From Microtetraspora fusca (GTDB lineage: Bacteria > Actinomycetota > Actinomycetes > Streptosporangiales > Streptosporangiaceae): DNA of 64,000 nucleotides. Position numbers and translations under genes: made by a program. Below, in pieces: positions 16,603-26,520 of the stretch (positions are counted from its first letter, which is position 1; each line of letters starts with the position of its first letter). The notes beneath the pieces are model-generated. The model did no database searches. It was not told the DNA's origin and saw only the letters and a program-made list of their open reading frames with translations. The stretch is from positions 57,646-121,645 of the forward strand of contig NZ_BBYK01000064.1 of NCBI RefSeq assembly GCF_001570365.1, given 5' to 3'.

Positions 16603-19600
16603 TCATTTGATGGTGATCTTGTCCACCTCCACGGTGATGCCGCGTACCTGCGGGGTCGAGGTCGCCGTCGTCACCTCGCCGGTGCCGGCGGACGAGCCCT
16701 GGACCGTGAACGAGTAGGTCAGGGTGCCGCCGGGCGCGCCCGGCGTGCTGGTGATCCGGTAGTCGCTCGTCGGCGCGCCGGTGATCTGGCTGCCCGCCGT
16801 GCCGTCGGCGTTCTCCGCCCCGACCGTCAGGCCGGAGTCGTCGCCCGGGTAGGGCGGCCGCGCGGCCGGGTTGTAGGCGAAGCTGATGTCCTCGGTGCCG
16901 TTGACCCCGATCCACTGCTGGAAGGCCCGTACGGTGCTGTCCCCGTACAGGCGGACGCGCCACTCGATGACCACCCAGCGGTGGACGCCGTCCGTCAGCG
17001 TCCCCGCGTACACGCCCGGCGCCCCGCGGCCGTCCAGGTCGGTCCAGTACGGCGCGAGCACGTTGTTGGGCGGGGTCCGGTCGGGCAGCGTCTGCGGAAC
17101 GTACGCGATGTCCGCCGCGCCGGTCGTGCCGCCCGCGACCGTGTAGCCGTTCGAGACGACCCCGAGCCGCGTGTACGTCTTGCCGGCGTAGACGAAGGCC
17201 GGGACGGTGAAGTTGATCGCCTCCTCGTCGCCGATCGGCGTCGGTGTGATGCCGAGGCTCGCCAGCGGGAGCCAGCCGCCCGCCGGGTTGGTCCCCGGAG
17301 CGATGACCGGCCGGTCGGGCTGCCGTCCCGCGAGGGTGGTCTTCGCGGTGACGAGGCGGTTCCCGGTCAGGGTGGCGCCGGTGGCCCCGGTGGCCTTCAG
17401 CTTCGTGTTGAGCGTGCTGACCGCGGTGACCTCGGCGTCCTGCAGGGTGTTGTTCTTCACGGACACGGTGCAGGTGGAGACGCCGGTGTTCTTCGCGATC
17501 GTGTCGGGCGCGCAGGTCTGGTCGATCGGCACCGCGCCCTGCTGGCGGTAGAACGCGACCGGCAGGTGCTGCGCCCGGTCGCCGTTGACCTGCTTGAGGT
17601 CCACCTGGCCGAAGTACTGCCCCTCGGGCAGGTCCGGCGCGGCGATGACGATGGTGATCGTGGCGCTCTTGCCGGGCTTGACGTTGAACACCGACGGGGA
17701 CACCGTGATGCTCGCCCCGCTGACGGTGGTGCCGCTCGCGCGGTAGACGACCGTCTTGTTCGTCGCGTTGACGAGCGTGCGCTTCGTGGTGATCACACCG
17801 GGCATGATCGGCGCGTTCACCGAGGGCAGGTTGAGGTCGATCCGGCTCATCGGGTCGGTCGCCGAGGCCGCGTAGTTGCCCGCGGTCTCGTCCAGGGTCA
17901 GCCCGGTGTCGGCGGCCTTGGACAGGTCGACGCGGCCGCCTCCGTAGTCGAACGGGTCGGCGGGGGTGGTCCGGTCCTGCTTGGTGACCTTCGTCGTGGC
18001 CGTCGTCTCCAGCGCCGACTTGATCTGGCCGGGCGTCCAGTCCGGGTGCAGGGCCGCCATCAGCGCCCCGGCGCCCGCCACGTGCGGCGACGACATCGAC
18101 GTGCCGGCGATGACCTGGTACAGGTTGCCGGGCGGACCCTCAACCTCCGATTCCGGCGTCGGCGTCTGGCCGGCGAGGATGTGCAGGCCGGGCGCGGTCA
18201 CGTCCGGCTTGAGGAAGTCGCCGCCGGGGCCGCGCGAGGAGAACGTGGTCATGGCGTCGCCCTGCCACGTCGCCTTCTCGCCCTGCGTGAAGCTCGCCGT
18301 CGCGCCCGGGTGGGCGGCGACGAAGGCCAGCAGCGCGTCGGTCTCCGGCTTGTCGATGTGGACGGTGGGCACCCAGTGGTTGTCCGTCATCACGTCGAGC
18401 GGCGAGGAGTTGTAGAGGATCATCCCCGCGGCGCCGCCCTTCTTGACCGTGGCGCTCTTGAGCACCCGGTTCGGGCCCCGCTCACAGGCGACGATCTTCC
18501 CGGTGAACAGCCCGGCCGGAGGCGTGCGCACGCACAGCGCGTCGCTGTACGGCGGGGCCGAGGCGAGCACGATCGGCAGCGGCGTCGCAGCGCCCGAGGT
18601 GATCGACGCGCCCTTGATCGTGGCGGTCGCGCCGCCGCCGGAGAGGGTGATCGTCGACTGGAAGGTGCGCGACTGGGTCGAGGCGGCCACCGTCGTGACC
18701 CACGGGCTGCGGTGGTCGGTCGTGTTCGCGCCCGGGCCGGCGTTACCGGCCGAGGCGGCCACGAAGACGCCCGCCGCGTACGCGTCGAGGAACGCCAGCT
18801 CGACCGGGTCGCTGTAGGGGTCCGACCCGCCGGAGATCGAGAAGTTGATCACCCGGACGCCGTCCGCGATCGCCTGGGCCACCGCGGCCGCGGAGTCGGA
18901 CTGGTAGCAGCCCCCGGCGCCGCACACCTTGTACGCCGCCACGTGGGCGGCCGGCGCCACGCCGTGGATCGCGCCGCGGTCGATGCCGAGCGGGTTCGCG
19001 TGCTCGACCGGGCCGCCGGCCGAGGTGGTGGCGGTGTGCGTCCCGTGGCCGTTGGAGTCGCGGGCGCTGTCGGGGTAGACCTCGCCGCCCACCAGCGCGT
19101 TGTACGTCGCGAGGAAGGGCTGGCCGGAGATCAGCTTGTTGTTGCAGACGAAGACGTCGGTCGCCGGGGTCAGCGGGTTGTCCCCGAAGGAGCAGGTACG
19201 CGGGGTGCCGTCGGCCTTCGGCGGGGGAGAGGGCAGGTTGCCCGGGTCGGCGAACGACGGGTGCTCGGGCCAGACGCCAGAGTCGAGGATGCCGACGATC
19301 ACGCCCTTGCCGGACGAGTTCGTCCCGCCGAGCCGGCTGTATATCGCGTCGGCGCCCATGAACGAGGCGCTGGAGTCGGTGAGCGGCTGCTCCAGCTTGT
19401 CCTGTTGCACCGCCGCGACCCCGGGGAGCTTCAACAGCTCGGCGGCCTTCTCGCCGGGCAGGGTGAGCGCCACGCCGCCGTACACGGTGTGGAGCCGCTG
19501 GCCCACCTTCGCGTCGGGGATCTTCTTGGACAGCTCGCCGAGGAAGGCGTTCTCGACCTCCTCGATGTGCTTGCCGTACTTGGCCGCGTCGGCGCTCTTG

Positions 19601-19944
19601 AGGTCGAGGGACTTTCCGGTGACCGACGGGCTCGTGCCGGGCAGGCCCGGCAGGTCGCCCCGGTACGCCGCGAGCGAGTCGTAGTCCAGCTTCACGACGA
19701 CGTTCACCGGCGCCGACGAGCGTGACTCCAGCAGTTGCGCGTCGCTCTTGGCCAGCCGCCCGCTCGGCGACTTGGCTCCCTGGACGCGATCATCCGCGTT
19801 GAGCGCGGTGGCCGACCAGGATCCGGTGGGGTCGGGGGTCGGCTCCGCCGTCGCGGATGCCGCGGGGATCGTCGCCGCGACGAGAGTGAGACCGCTCGCG
19901 ACGGCGGCCAGGCGTAAGTAGGTGGACGGGGTCTTCCTTGACAC
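16603..19944 (-). CDS. Secreted subtilisin-like serine protease (S8) with PA domain
   Basis: A 1113-residue exported protease. The Sec signal peptide is about residues 1-33 (TYLRLAAVASGLTLVAATIP, cut near ASATA). An I9-like propeptide (about 77-185) precedes the catalytic domain with Asp~221 (GILDSGVWPEHPSF), His~300 (SNGHGTHTA) and Ser~616 (AGTSMSSPHVAG). A PA domain is inserted at about 455-560 (KIVACERG, GAAGMILYN), and Fn3-like and beta-rich C-terminal domains follow. The frame opens at 20031, but GTG 19944 has GGGAGG upstream and starts at the signal peptide. It resembles plant cucumisin-type and Streptomyces vicinal S8A proteases. Likely role: extracellular protein degradation, with the propeptide removed outside the cell. 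Confidence 0.94.
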   Translation of the reverse strand: MSRKTPSTYLRLAAVASGLTLVAATIPAASATAEPTPDPTGSWSATALNADDRVQGAKSPSGRLAKSDAQLLESRSSAPVNVVVKLDYDSLAAYRGDLPGLPGTSPSVTGKSLDLKSADAAKYGKHIEEVENAFLGELSKKIPDAKVGQRLHTVYGGVALTLPGEKAAELLKLPGVAAVQQDKLEQPLTDSSASFMGADAIYSRLGGTNSSGKGVIVGILDSGVWPEHPSFADPGNLPSPPPKADGTPRTCSFGDNPLTPATDVFVCNNKLISGQPFLATYNALVGGEVYPDSARDSNGHGTHTATTSAGGPVEHANPLGIDRGAIHGVAPAAHVAAYKVCGAGGCYQSDSAAAVAQAIADGVRVINFSISGGSDPYSDPVELAFLDAYAAGVFVAASAGNAGPGANTTDHRSPWVTTVAASTQSRTFQSTITLSGGGATATIKGASITSGAATPLPIVLASAPPYSDALCVRTPPAGLFTGKIVACERGPNRVLKSATVKKGGAAGMILYNSSPLDVMTDNHWVPTVHIDKPETDALLAFVAAHPGATASFTQGEKATWQGDAMTTFSSRGPGGDFLKPDVTAPGLHILAGQTPTPESEVEGPPGNLYQVIAGTSMSSPHVAGAGALMAALHPDWTPGQIKSALETTATTKVTKQDRTTPADPFDYGGGRVDLSKAADTGLTLDETAGNYAASATDPMSRIDLNLPSVNAPIMPGVITTKRTLVNATNKTVVYRASGTTVSGASITVSPSVFNVKPGKSATITIVIAAPDLPEGQYFGQVDLKQVNGDRAQHLPVAFYRQQGAVPIDQTCAPDTIAKNTGVSTCTVSVKNNTLQDAEVTAVSTLNTKLKATGATGATLTGNRLVTAKTTLAGRQPDRPVIAPGTNPAGGWLPLASLGITPTPIGDEEAINFTVPAFVYAGKTYTRLGVVSNGYTVAGGTTGAADIAYVPQTLPDRTPPNNVLAPYWTDLDGRGAPGVYAGTLTDGVHRWVVIEWRVRLYGDSTVRAFQQWIGVNGTEDISFAYNPAARPPYPGDDSGLTVGAENADGTAGSQITGAPTSDYRITSTPGAPGGTLTYSFTVQGSSAGTGEVTTATSTPQVRGITVEVDKITIK

Positions 19945-20187
19945 GAACACCTCCCATGAGGGCGCTGCGCTGATCGCCGCCCGGAAGGTGGGTGTCGTGC
20001 ACCGCCGCCCTGAACGCGCGGGAAGGCACACGACCCTCCCCCTGGGCGACGAGTGGCCGGCCGCCCCGTAAGGCGACTGGACCTGACTGGGAGTCTAACT
20101 AGAGATCAAAAATAGGTATAGATCACTATTTATGCCGACTTTATGTGGCTCTTTGGGTGGAAGTTGCCAAGCCGTACACTCGATCTC

Positions 20188-20442
20188 GTGAAGCTCAAGC
20201 TTGATCTCCATGACATCTACAACAACAGCCGCGAGATCGACCGGGCGCTGCGCGGAGTGATCCAGGAGGCGGTACGGATCAAGGCGACGCAGGTGGAGAT
20301 CATCCCCGGAAAGGGATCGGGCCAGCTCAAGAAGAAGGTGCTGCGGTTCCTGGAGCAGAAGGAGATCAAGGCGCTTTATCACCGCATCGACAAGGACGCG
20401 AAGAACCACGGCCGGCTGTTCGTGTACTTCCAGTGGAAATGA
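20188..20442 (+). CDS. Stand-alone Smr-domain protein
   Basis: An 84-residue protein that is only an Smr domain: VKLKLDLHDIYNNSREIDRAL, the conserved VEIIPGKGSGQLKKKVLRFL and a terminal GRLFVYFQW strand. Smr domains bind branched nucleic acids or nick DNA/RNA; in bacteria they occur at the MutS2 C-terminus or alone, and SmrB acts on collided ribosomes. The catalytic-type motif here is PGKGSGQL (usual HGKGxGxL), so the conserved His is replaced and nuclease activity is doubtful. GTG 20188 was chosen. A -10-like TACACT (20175-20180) lies seven bases before it, suggesting a leaderless mRNA. Confidence 0.85.
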   Translation: MKLKLDLHDIYNNSREIDRALRGVIQEAVRIKATQVEIIPGKGSGQLKKKVLRFLEQKEIKALYHRIDKDAKNHGRLFVYFQWK

Positions 20443-20485
20443 GCGCTCGCGGCGCCTACCAGGCGTAACGCTTACCTCGGATGTC

Positions 20486-20507
20486 CCGTTGCGGCTGCCC
20501 GCAACGG
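20486..20507 (+). terminator. Hairpin after the Smr gene
   Basis: CCGTTGCGG (20486-20494) pairs perfectly with CCGCAACGG (20499-20507) around CTGC. It lies 44 bases past the Smr stop and before the promoter of the next gene. Confidence 0.6.
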
Positions 20508-20639
20508 AGCCCGGTGTGGGCCCGCATCCGGGACGCCGGGCCAAGGGGTGTCGGCGACATTGCTCGCCGTGTGGGCGTCTTGCCATACTCGGCCTTGCCG
20601 AGGGGGCGGCCTTTCCTTACGCGAAGGGCGGAGAGACGG

Positions 20640-21515
20640 ATGAGCGAGCAACCGACGGGTCGGTCGGACGGTGCGGACGGCGGCCCGTCTCCCGTCTGGG
20701 GTCAGCAGCCGGGTCAGCCGGGACCTGGTGAGCAGGTTTGGGGACCGTCACCGGGTCAGCCGGGACCTGGTGAGCAGGTTTGGGGACCGTCACCGGGTCA
20801 GCCGGGACCTGACCAGCAGGTTTGGGGACCGCCACCGGGCCAGCCCGGACCTGCTGACCAGGTATGGGGGCCGCCGCCGGGGCAGCCCGGACCTGCCCAG
20901 CACGTGTGGGGTCAGCAACCGGGACAACCGGGGCCCGTCCAGCACGGCTGGGGGCCGCCACCGGCGGCGAGTCCGAAGAGCGGCCTGTCCAAGGGCTGCC
21001 TGATCTCGCTTGTGGTGGTCGGAATCATCGCGGTCCTGGGTATCGCGGGCGTCGTCGCCGGTGGCCTGTTCCTGGCGAACAAGGTCAACGATGTCGCAGG
21101 TCAGGGCTCGCCCGGATCCGACAAGCTGCCGCAGACGATCGACGGTCTCACCCTCAGCAAGGGTGGTGTGACCGGGTTCGCGTGCAGCCTCGGAGGGGGC
21201 GCGATGAACGACGTTTCCGAGGCCGGCAGCATCGGTTCGTACTGCTATGTCGCGGAGGAGGGCAATGGGTTCGCCATGGCTCTCGCGGGCAGGGGCGAGG
21301 CCTTCGACATGACCTGGTCCTCGATGCTCTCCAACGTCGGTGGTGGGGCGGAGCCGAAGAACGTCAACGGCGCCAAGTGCATCCATGACACGGATGCGAC
21401 GGCGATCTGTGTCGCGAGCAAGGGGGACGTCTCGGCCCTCGTGGTGACCTCAGGTGGCGTCAGTGAGGACACCGCGGCCAAGATCGCGGTGGTCGTCGCC
21501 AAGAACGTCGGTTGA
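20640..21515 (+). CDS. Membrane-anchored protein with six Pro/Gly/Gln/Trp repeats
   Basis: A 291-residue protein of unknown function. Residues 21-104 are six 14-residue repeats of the type G-P-P-P-G-Q-P-G-P-x-Q-V-W. A single transmembrane helix follows (CLISLVVVGIIAVLGIAGVV), then a ~160-residue external domain with three Cys (FACSLGG, SYCYVAEE, AKCIHDTDATAICVA) that could form disulphides. The layout (Pro-rich cytoplasmic tail, one helix, small extracellular domain) is common in Actinobacteria. ATG 20640 has GGCGGAGAGACGG upstream. A TTGCTC-18-CATACT promoter-like pair lies at 20560-20589. Confidence 0.8.
   Translation: MSEQPTGRSDGADGGPSPVWGQQPGQPGPGEQVWGPSPGQPGPGEQVWGPSPGQPGPDQQVWGPPPGQPGPADQVWGPPPGQPGPAQHVWGQQPGQPGPVQHGWGPPPAASPKSGLSKGCLISLVVVGIIAVLGIAGVVAGGLFLANKVNDVAGQGSPGSDKLPQTIDGLTLSKGGVTGFACSLGGGAMNDVSEAGSIGSYCYVAEEGNGFAMALAGRGEAFDMTWSSMLSNVGGGAEPKNVNGAKCIHDTDATAICVASKGDVSALVVTSGGVSEDTAAKIAVVVAKNVG
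20700..20951 (+). repeat. Six in-frame 42-bp repeats
   Basis: Six consecutive 42-bp units code the 14-residue Pro/Gly/Gln/Trp repeat. The first copies are almost identical in DNA (for example ggacctggtgagcaggtttg occurs twice, 42 bases apart), and later copies have drifted. This points to recent duplication or recombination between the first units. Confidence 0.9.
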
Positions 21516-21609
21516 ACCGGCTCCACGCCGAATGCGCCCGGGCGGTGACCGCGCGGAGGCATGTTCCGCGCGTTGGAACGGTTCGCGGCGGGCGCCGGTA
21601 GGTCCGGGG

Positions 21610-21984
21610 TCACAGCTTGCGGAAGGACCGGGCCTCGGCCGCGGCGGCGAGCACGCCCTCCAGTGGGGCGCCGCCCGCCGCCGCGACCGCCGCCGAGATC
21701 GCCCCCTCGACGAACGGCACGTCCGCGATCACGACGGAACCGGGGCTCTCCAGGAGCCGCGCGGTCAGCACGGAGCTGCCGAGATCCGGGATCAGGACCA
21801 CGCCGTCCCCCTGGTCCACCTTGGCGACGGCCGCCATGACCTTGTCCACGCTCGTGCCGACCCCGCCGTCGTCCGCGCCTCCCGCCGCCGCCACCGGCAC
21901 GTCCACGCCGCAGATGCTCCTGGCCAGCTCGGCCGCCTCTGAGGCCAGGCCGCCGCTGTGTGAAATGAGAACGATGCCCACCAT
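21610..21984 (-). CDS. dhaM: Dihydroxyacetone kinase phosphoryl-donor subunit DhaM (EIIA-like)
   Basis: A 124-residue DhaM that passes phosphate from the PTS (HPr) to ADP bound on DhaL. The N-terminal GIVLISHSGGLASE contains the phospho-accepting His9. GTSVDKVMAAV, GVVLIPDLGSS and VIADVPFVEGAISAAV are family motifs. It consists of the EIIA-like domain only, without the HPr/EI extensions seen in E. coli DhaM. ATG 21984 has AGGAG upstream. It is the last gene of the dhaK-dhaL-dhaM operon. Confidence 0.93.
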   Translation of the reverse strand: MVGIVLISHSGGLASEAAELARSICGVDVPVAAAGGADDGGVGTSVDKVMAAVAKVDQGDGVVLIPDLGSSVLTARLLESPGSVVIADVPFVEGAISAAVAAAGGAPLEGVLAAAAEARSFRKL

Positions 21985-22047
21985 CGCGGTCTCCTGTGCG
22001 CTCCTTCCGTGTTCCCGTGAGTCTGCCCCACGGTCGTGATCTCCCGT

Positions 22048-22701
<654 letters not shown>

Positions 22702-22728
22702 GGGGGACTCCTGAGGGTCGGGTGTCGG

Positions 22729-23721
22729 TCAGCGGCCCCAGCGCAGCGCCGGCGTCTCCACCGGAGCGTCCCACAGCCGGGTGAGTTCGTCGGTCAGCGC
22801 GCACGTGGTCACCGAGAAGCCCAGCATGTCGAGGCTGGTGACGTGGTTCCCGACCAGGCGGCGCGCGGCGGTCGCGCCCTTCTCCTTCAGGTACGCGGCC
22901 ACCTCGGCGAAGACGATGTACAGCTCCATGAGCGGCGTGCCGCCCATCCCGTTGACCATGACCAGGGTCTCGCCGGAGAGCGGGAGGTCGTCGTCGATCG
23001 CGTCCATCGCGATGCGGACGAGCTCGCGCGCCTCCCGGTGCGCGGCGCGGGTGCGGCCCGGCTCCCCGTGGATGCCGATGCCCAGCTCGATCTCCCTCTC
23101 GCCCAGCTCGAACGTGGGCCTCCCGGCGGCGGGGGTGGTGCAGGCGCTCAGCGCGACGCCGAAGGAGCGGCTGCGGTCGTTCACCTCCCTGCCGACCCGG
23201 ACCACCTCGGTCAGCGGGGCCCCGGCCTCCGCCAGCGCACCGGCGATCTTCTCCACGAAGACGGCGGCCCCGGTGCCCCTGCGTCCGGCGGTGTAGAGCG
23301 AGTCCCGCACGGCCACGTCGTCGTCCACCAGGACCCGGGCCACCTCCACGCCCTCGTCGTCGCTGAGCTCGGCCGCCATCTCGAAGTTGAGCACGTCGCC
23401 TGTGTAGTTCTTGACGACGTGCAGGACGCCGGCGCCGCCGTTCACGCCGGTCGTCGCCCGTACGATCTGGTCCGGGACGGGCGAGGTGAAGATCTCGCCG
23501 GGACAGGCGGCGTCGAGCATGCCGTAGCCGACGTAGCCGCCGTGCAGCGGCTCGTGGCCCGAGCCGCCTCCGGAGACCAGGCCGACCTTGCCCGGCCGGG
23601 GCGCGTCCCGCCTGAAGATGATCTTGTTCTCGATGTCCACCCTGAGCGAGGGGTGCGCCGCCGCGACGCCGCGCAGGGTGTCGGTGACCACGGAGCCGAC
23701 ATCGTTGATGAGCTTCTTCAT
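22729..23721 (-). CDS. dhaK: Dihydroxyacetone kinase substrate-binding subunit DhaK
   Basis: A 330-residue DhaK. The substrate His that forms a hemiaminal with dihydroxyacetone lies in [31 protein letters not shown] and [17 protein letters not shown] are family hallmarks. ATG 23721 begins [10 protein letters not shown], as in homologues. With DhaL and DhaM it forms a PEP-dependent kinase feeding dihydroxyacetone phosphate into glycolysis. It is transcribed divergently from the cyclase gene at 23895, with ~170 bases between. Confidence 0.95.
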   Translation of the reverse strand: MKKLINDVGSVVTDTLRGVAAAHPSLRVDIENKIIFRRDAPRPGKVGLVSGGGSGHEPLHGGYVGYGMLDAACPGEIFTSPVPDQIVRATTGVNGGAGVLHVVKNYTGDVLNFEMAAELSDDEGVEVARVLVDDDVAVRDSLYTAGRRGTGAAVFVEKIAGALAEAGAPLTEVVRVGREVNDRSRSFGVALSACTTPAAGRPTFELGEREIELGIGIHGEPGRTRAAHREARELVRIAMDAIDDDLPLSGETLVMVNGMGGTPLMELYIVFAEVAAYLKEKGATAARRLVGNHVTSLDMLGFSVTTCALTDELTRLWDAPVETPALRWGR

Positions 23722-23894
23722 GCCGCCGTCCTCGTGTGGGGGGCCGTCCCCTTTACGCCTGCCCGGTCACACGGGACGGCACGCCTCGATTTCCCCCGTC
23801 CGTACGGACCGGGCGGAAGCGCGGGTGATCTGGCGCTCACGACGGCGCTTGTAGGAGGATTCTGGAGATCTGCGACGGATGGGAGGCGGGGCGC

Positions 23895-24668
23895 ATGTCG
23901 GTGTTGCGGGATCTCGTGGAGGGCATCAGAGGCGGCGGGATCGAGGTGGTGGACCTCACCGCGCCGCTGTCGGAGTCGACGCCGATCCTGATGCTGCCCG
24001 AACCGTTCGGCAACACCGTCCCGTTCGGCCTCCAGGAGATCAGCCGGTACGACGACCGGGGACCGGCGTGGTACTGGAACAACATCACCACGGGAGAGCA
24101 CACGGGCACCCACTTCGACGCGCCGGTCCACTGGGTCACCGGCCGGGACGGCGAGGACGTCGCGCAGGTCGCGCCCGGACGGCTGCTCGCCCCGGCCGCC
24201 GTTCTCGACTTCACCGCCGAGGCCGCCAAGGACCCCGACTTCCTGCTGGAGGTCGAGCACGTCACCGCCTGGGAGGCCGAGCACGGCCCGCTGCCCGACG
24301 GCGGCTGGCTCCTCTACCGCACCGGCTGGGACGCCCGCGCGCACGACCAGGAGAGCATCCTCAACGCCGACGAGAACGGCCCGCACACCCCCGGCATCTC
24401 GGTCGAGTGCGCCCGCCACCTGGCCGAGCGCACGCCGATCATCGGGATCGGGGTGGAGACGGTCGGCACCGACGCCGGCGCGGCGCACTCCTTCGACCCG
24501 GCGTTCCCCTGCCACGCGTTCATGCTCGGCGCGGGCAAGTACGGCCTGACCCAGCTCCGCAACCTCGACCGGCTGCCCCCGACGGGGGCTGTCGTCGTCG
24601 CCGGTCCCCTCCCCATCGTCGGCGGCTCCGGCAGCCCCGCCCGCGTCCTCGCCCTGGTGGAGCGGTGA
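23895..24668 (+). CDS. Cyclase-family metal-dependent hydrolase (kynurenine-formamidase-like)
   Basis: A 257-residue member of the cyclase family PF04199. The metal-binding motif HTGTHFDAPVHW (about residues 74-85) is intact, and the downstream GIGVETVGTDAGAAHSFDP and FPCHAFMLGAGKYGLTQL match the family. Members hydrolyse amides, lactones or isatin-like rings, kynurenine formamidase being the best known. Its TGA stop overlaps the GTG start of the following ThDP enzyme (GTGA), so both probably act in one pathway. The true substrate cannot be read from sequence. Confidence 0.88.
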   Translation: MSVLRDLVEGIRGGGIEVVDLTAPLSESTPILMLPEPFGNTVPFGLQEISRYDDRGPAWYWNNITTGEHTGTHFDAPVHWVTGRDGEDVAQVAPGRLLAPAAVLDFTAEAAKDPDFLLEVEHVTAWEAEHGPLPDGGWLLYRTGWDARAHDQESILNADENGPHTPGISVECARHLAERTPIIGIGVETVGTDAGAAHSFDPAFPCHAFMLGAGKYGLTQLRNLDRLPPTGAVVVAGPLPIVGGSGSPARVLALVER

Positions 24669-26437
24669 ACGTCGCCGAGGCCGTGGGCGCGGTCCTCGCC
24701 TCGCTGGGAGTCGACACCGCCTTCGGCGTCGTCGGCAGCGGCAACTTCCACGTGACCAACGCGCTCTCCGAGCACGGCGTGCGCTTCGTGGCCGCCCGCC
24801 ACGAGGGCGGCGCGGCCACCATGGCCGACGCGTACGCGCGGATGAGCGGCACCGTGGCGGTGCTCAGCGTCCACCAGGGGCCGGGCCTGACGAACGCGCT
24901 GACCGGCATCACCGAAGCGGCCAAGAGCCGCACGCCGCTGCTGGTGCTGGCCGGGGAGGCGACCGCGCCGCGGTCGAACTTCCGCATCGACCAGCCGGGC
25001 CTGGTGTCGGCCGTGGGCGCGCTCGCCGCCCGGGTCGACTCGGCCGAGAGCGTCGTCGAGGACACCGTCCTGGCCTACCTCACCGCGCTGCTCGGCCGCC
25101 GCGCCGTCCTGCTCAACCTCCCCCTCGACGTGCAGGGCGCGGTCCTGCCCGACGACGTCGCCCAGGCCGTACGGGAGCTGCGGTCGAGCCGGATCGCCGA
25201 CGCGGGGGAGCAGGGGAGCCGGGCCTGGGCCGCCGTCCGCGACCTGCGGGACCGCGCGTGGCGCGACCTCGGGGAGGAGGGGCGCGAGCCGTCCGACCCG
25301 GCGTTCTCCGACCACGCCGAGCCGGCGGAGACGGGGCCGGCCCCGGCCGACTCCGTGACCGAACTGACCCGCCTGATCGCCGCCGCGCAGCGTCCGGTCT
25401 TCGTCGCCGGTCGGGGAGCGCGCGGCGCGCGCTGGGACATCGAGGCGCTCGCCGAGCGGTCGGGCGCGCTGCTCGCCACGTCGGCGGTCTCGCGCGGGCT
25501 GTTCCGGGGGAGCCGGTGGGACCTGGACGTGAGCGGCGGCTTCGCCTCTCCGCTGGCGGCCGAGCTGATCCGCGGCGCCGACCTGGTCGTGGGCTGGGGC
25601 TGCGGCCTGAACGTGTGGACCACGCGGCACGGCTCATTGATCGGCCCGGACGCGACCGTCGTCCAGGTCGACATCGATCAGGACGCGCTCGGCGCGCACC
25701 GGCCGGTCGATCTCGGCGTGATCGGCGACGCGGCGGAGACCGCGCGGGCCGTGACCGAGGCCCTCGGAGCGCCCCGCGACGGGTACCGGAGCCCCGAGCT
25801 CGCCGCGCGGATCGCACGGGAGATCCGCTGGCGGGACGTTCCGTACCAGGACGAGAGCGGGGGCGGGCGCATCGACCCGCGCACGCTCACGATCGAGCTG
25901 GACGATCTGCTGCCGGCCGAGCGGATCGTCTCCGTGGACTCCGGGAACTTCATGGGATATCCGACGATGTTCCTGTCGGTCCCGGACGCGAACGGCTTCT
26001 GCTTCACCCAGGCGTTCCAGTCGATCGGCCTCGGCCTGGCCACCGCGATCGGCGCCGCGCTCGCACGCCCGGACCGCCTGCCGGTGGCCGCGCTGGGCGA
26101 CGGCGGAGCCCTGATGGGCGTCGCCGAGCTGGAGACCGTGGTACGGCTCGGCCTGCCGATGATCGTCGTGGTCTACGACGACGAGGCGTATGGCGCGGAG
26201 GTCCACCACTTCGGGCCGGAGGGGCACCCGCTGGACACCGTCACCTTCCCGGCCGCCGACATCGCGGCCATCGCCAGGGGTTTCGGCTGCCAGGCGGTGA
26301 CCGTACGCGAGCGGGCCGACCTGGCGGGGGTCGCCGAGTGGCTGAAGGGACCGCGCGAGGCACCCCTGGTGGTGCATGCCAAGGTGACCCGCGAGCGGGG
26401 CGCGTGGTGGCTGGAGGAGGCGTTCCGCGCGCACTGA
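24665..26437 (+). CDS. Thiamine-diphosphate-dependent enzyme (acetolactate-synthase-like decarboxylase/lyase)
   Basis: A 590-residue three-domain ThDP enzyme. The N-terminal Pyr domain has the activating Glu in RHEGGAATMADAYAR; the central domain follows; the C-terminal PP domain has GDGGALMGVAELETVVRLGL, the ThDP/Mg motif. The last residue of that motif differs from the usual NN (here DDEAYG), as in several decarboxylases. GTG 24665 overlaps the upstream cyclase stop by four bases. The N-terminal domain has AFGVVGSGNFHVTNAL, typical of the 2-oxo acid decarboxylase/benzaldehyde lyase-like branch rather than of IlvB. I infer a catabolic C-C cleavage or decarboxylation. Confidence 0.87.
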   Translation: MNVAEAVGAVLASLGVDTAFGVVGSGNFHVTNALSEHGVRFVAARHEGGAATMADAYARMSGTVAVLSVHQGPGLTNALTGITEAAKSRTPLLVLAGEATAPRSNFRIDQPGLVSAVGALAARVDSAESVVEDTVLAYLTALLGRRAVLLNLPLDVQGAVLPDDVAQAVRELRSSRIADAGEQGSRAWAAVRDLRDRAWRDLGEEGREPSDPAFSDHAEPAETGPAPADSVTELTRLIAAAQRPVFVAGRGARGARWDIEALAERSGALLATSAVSRGLFRGSRWDLDVSGGFASPLAAELIRGADLVVGWGCGLNVWTTRHGSLIGPDATVVQVDIDQDALGAHRPVDLGVIGDAAETARAVTEALGAPRDGYRSPELAARIAREIRWRDVPYQDESGGGRIDPRTLTIELDDLLPAERIVSVDSGNFMGYPTMFLSVPDANGFCFTQAFQSIGLGLATAIGAALARPDRLPVAALGDGGALMGVAELETVVRLGLPMIVVVYDDEAYGAEVHHFGPEGHPLDTVTFPAADIAAIARGFGCQAVTVRERADLAGVAEWLKGPREAPLVVHAKVTRERGAWWLEEAFRAH

Positions 26438-26442
26438 TCCGT

Positions 26443-26470
26443 ACGGCCCCGCCCCGGCGGACGGGGCCGT
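26443..26470 (+). terminator. Hairpin after the ThDP-enzyme gene
   Basis: ACGGCCCCG (26443-26451) pairs with CGGGGCCGT (26462-26470) across a ten-base loop, six bases past the stop. Confidence 0.7.
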
Positions 26471-26520
26471 CGTAAGGGGCCGGATCGAGAGGTTACGGTG
26501 GCGTAGGTTACCGTTCGGTC

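Noticed and set aside
16981..19725. 914-codon open frame on the + strand
   Set aside because: It is antisense to the subtilase gene, which has all catalytic motifs and a signal peptide. The antisense protein is R/G/V-rich without domains.
20700..20951. CRISPR-like regular spacing of repeats
   Set aside because: Repeats are contiguous, without spacers, in frame and code a Pro/Gly/Trp-rich protein segment.
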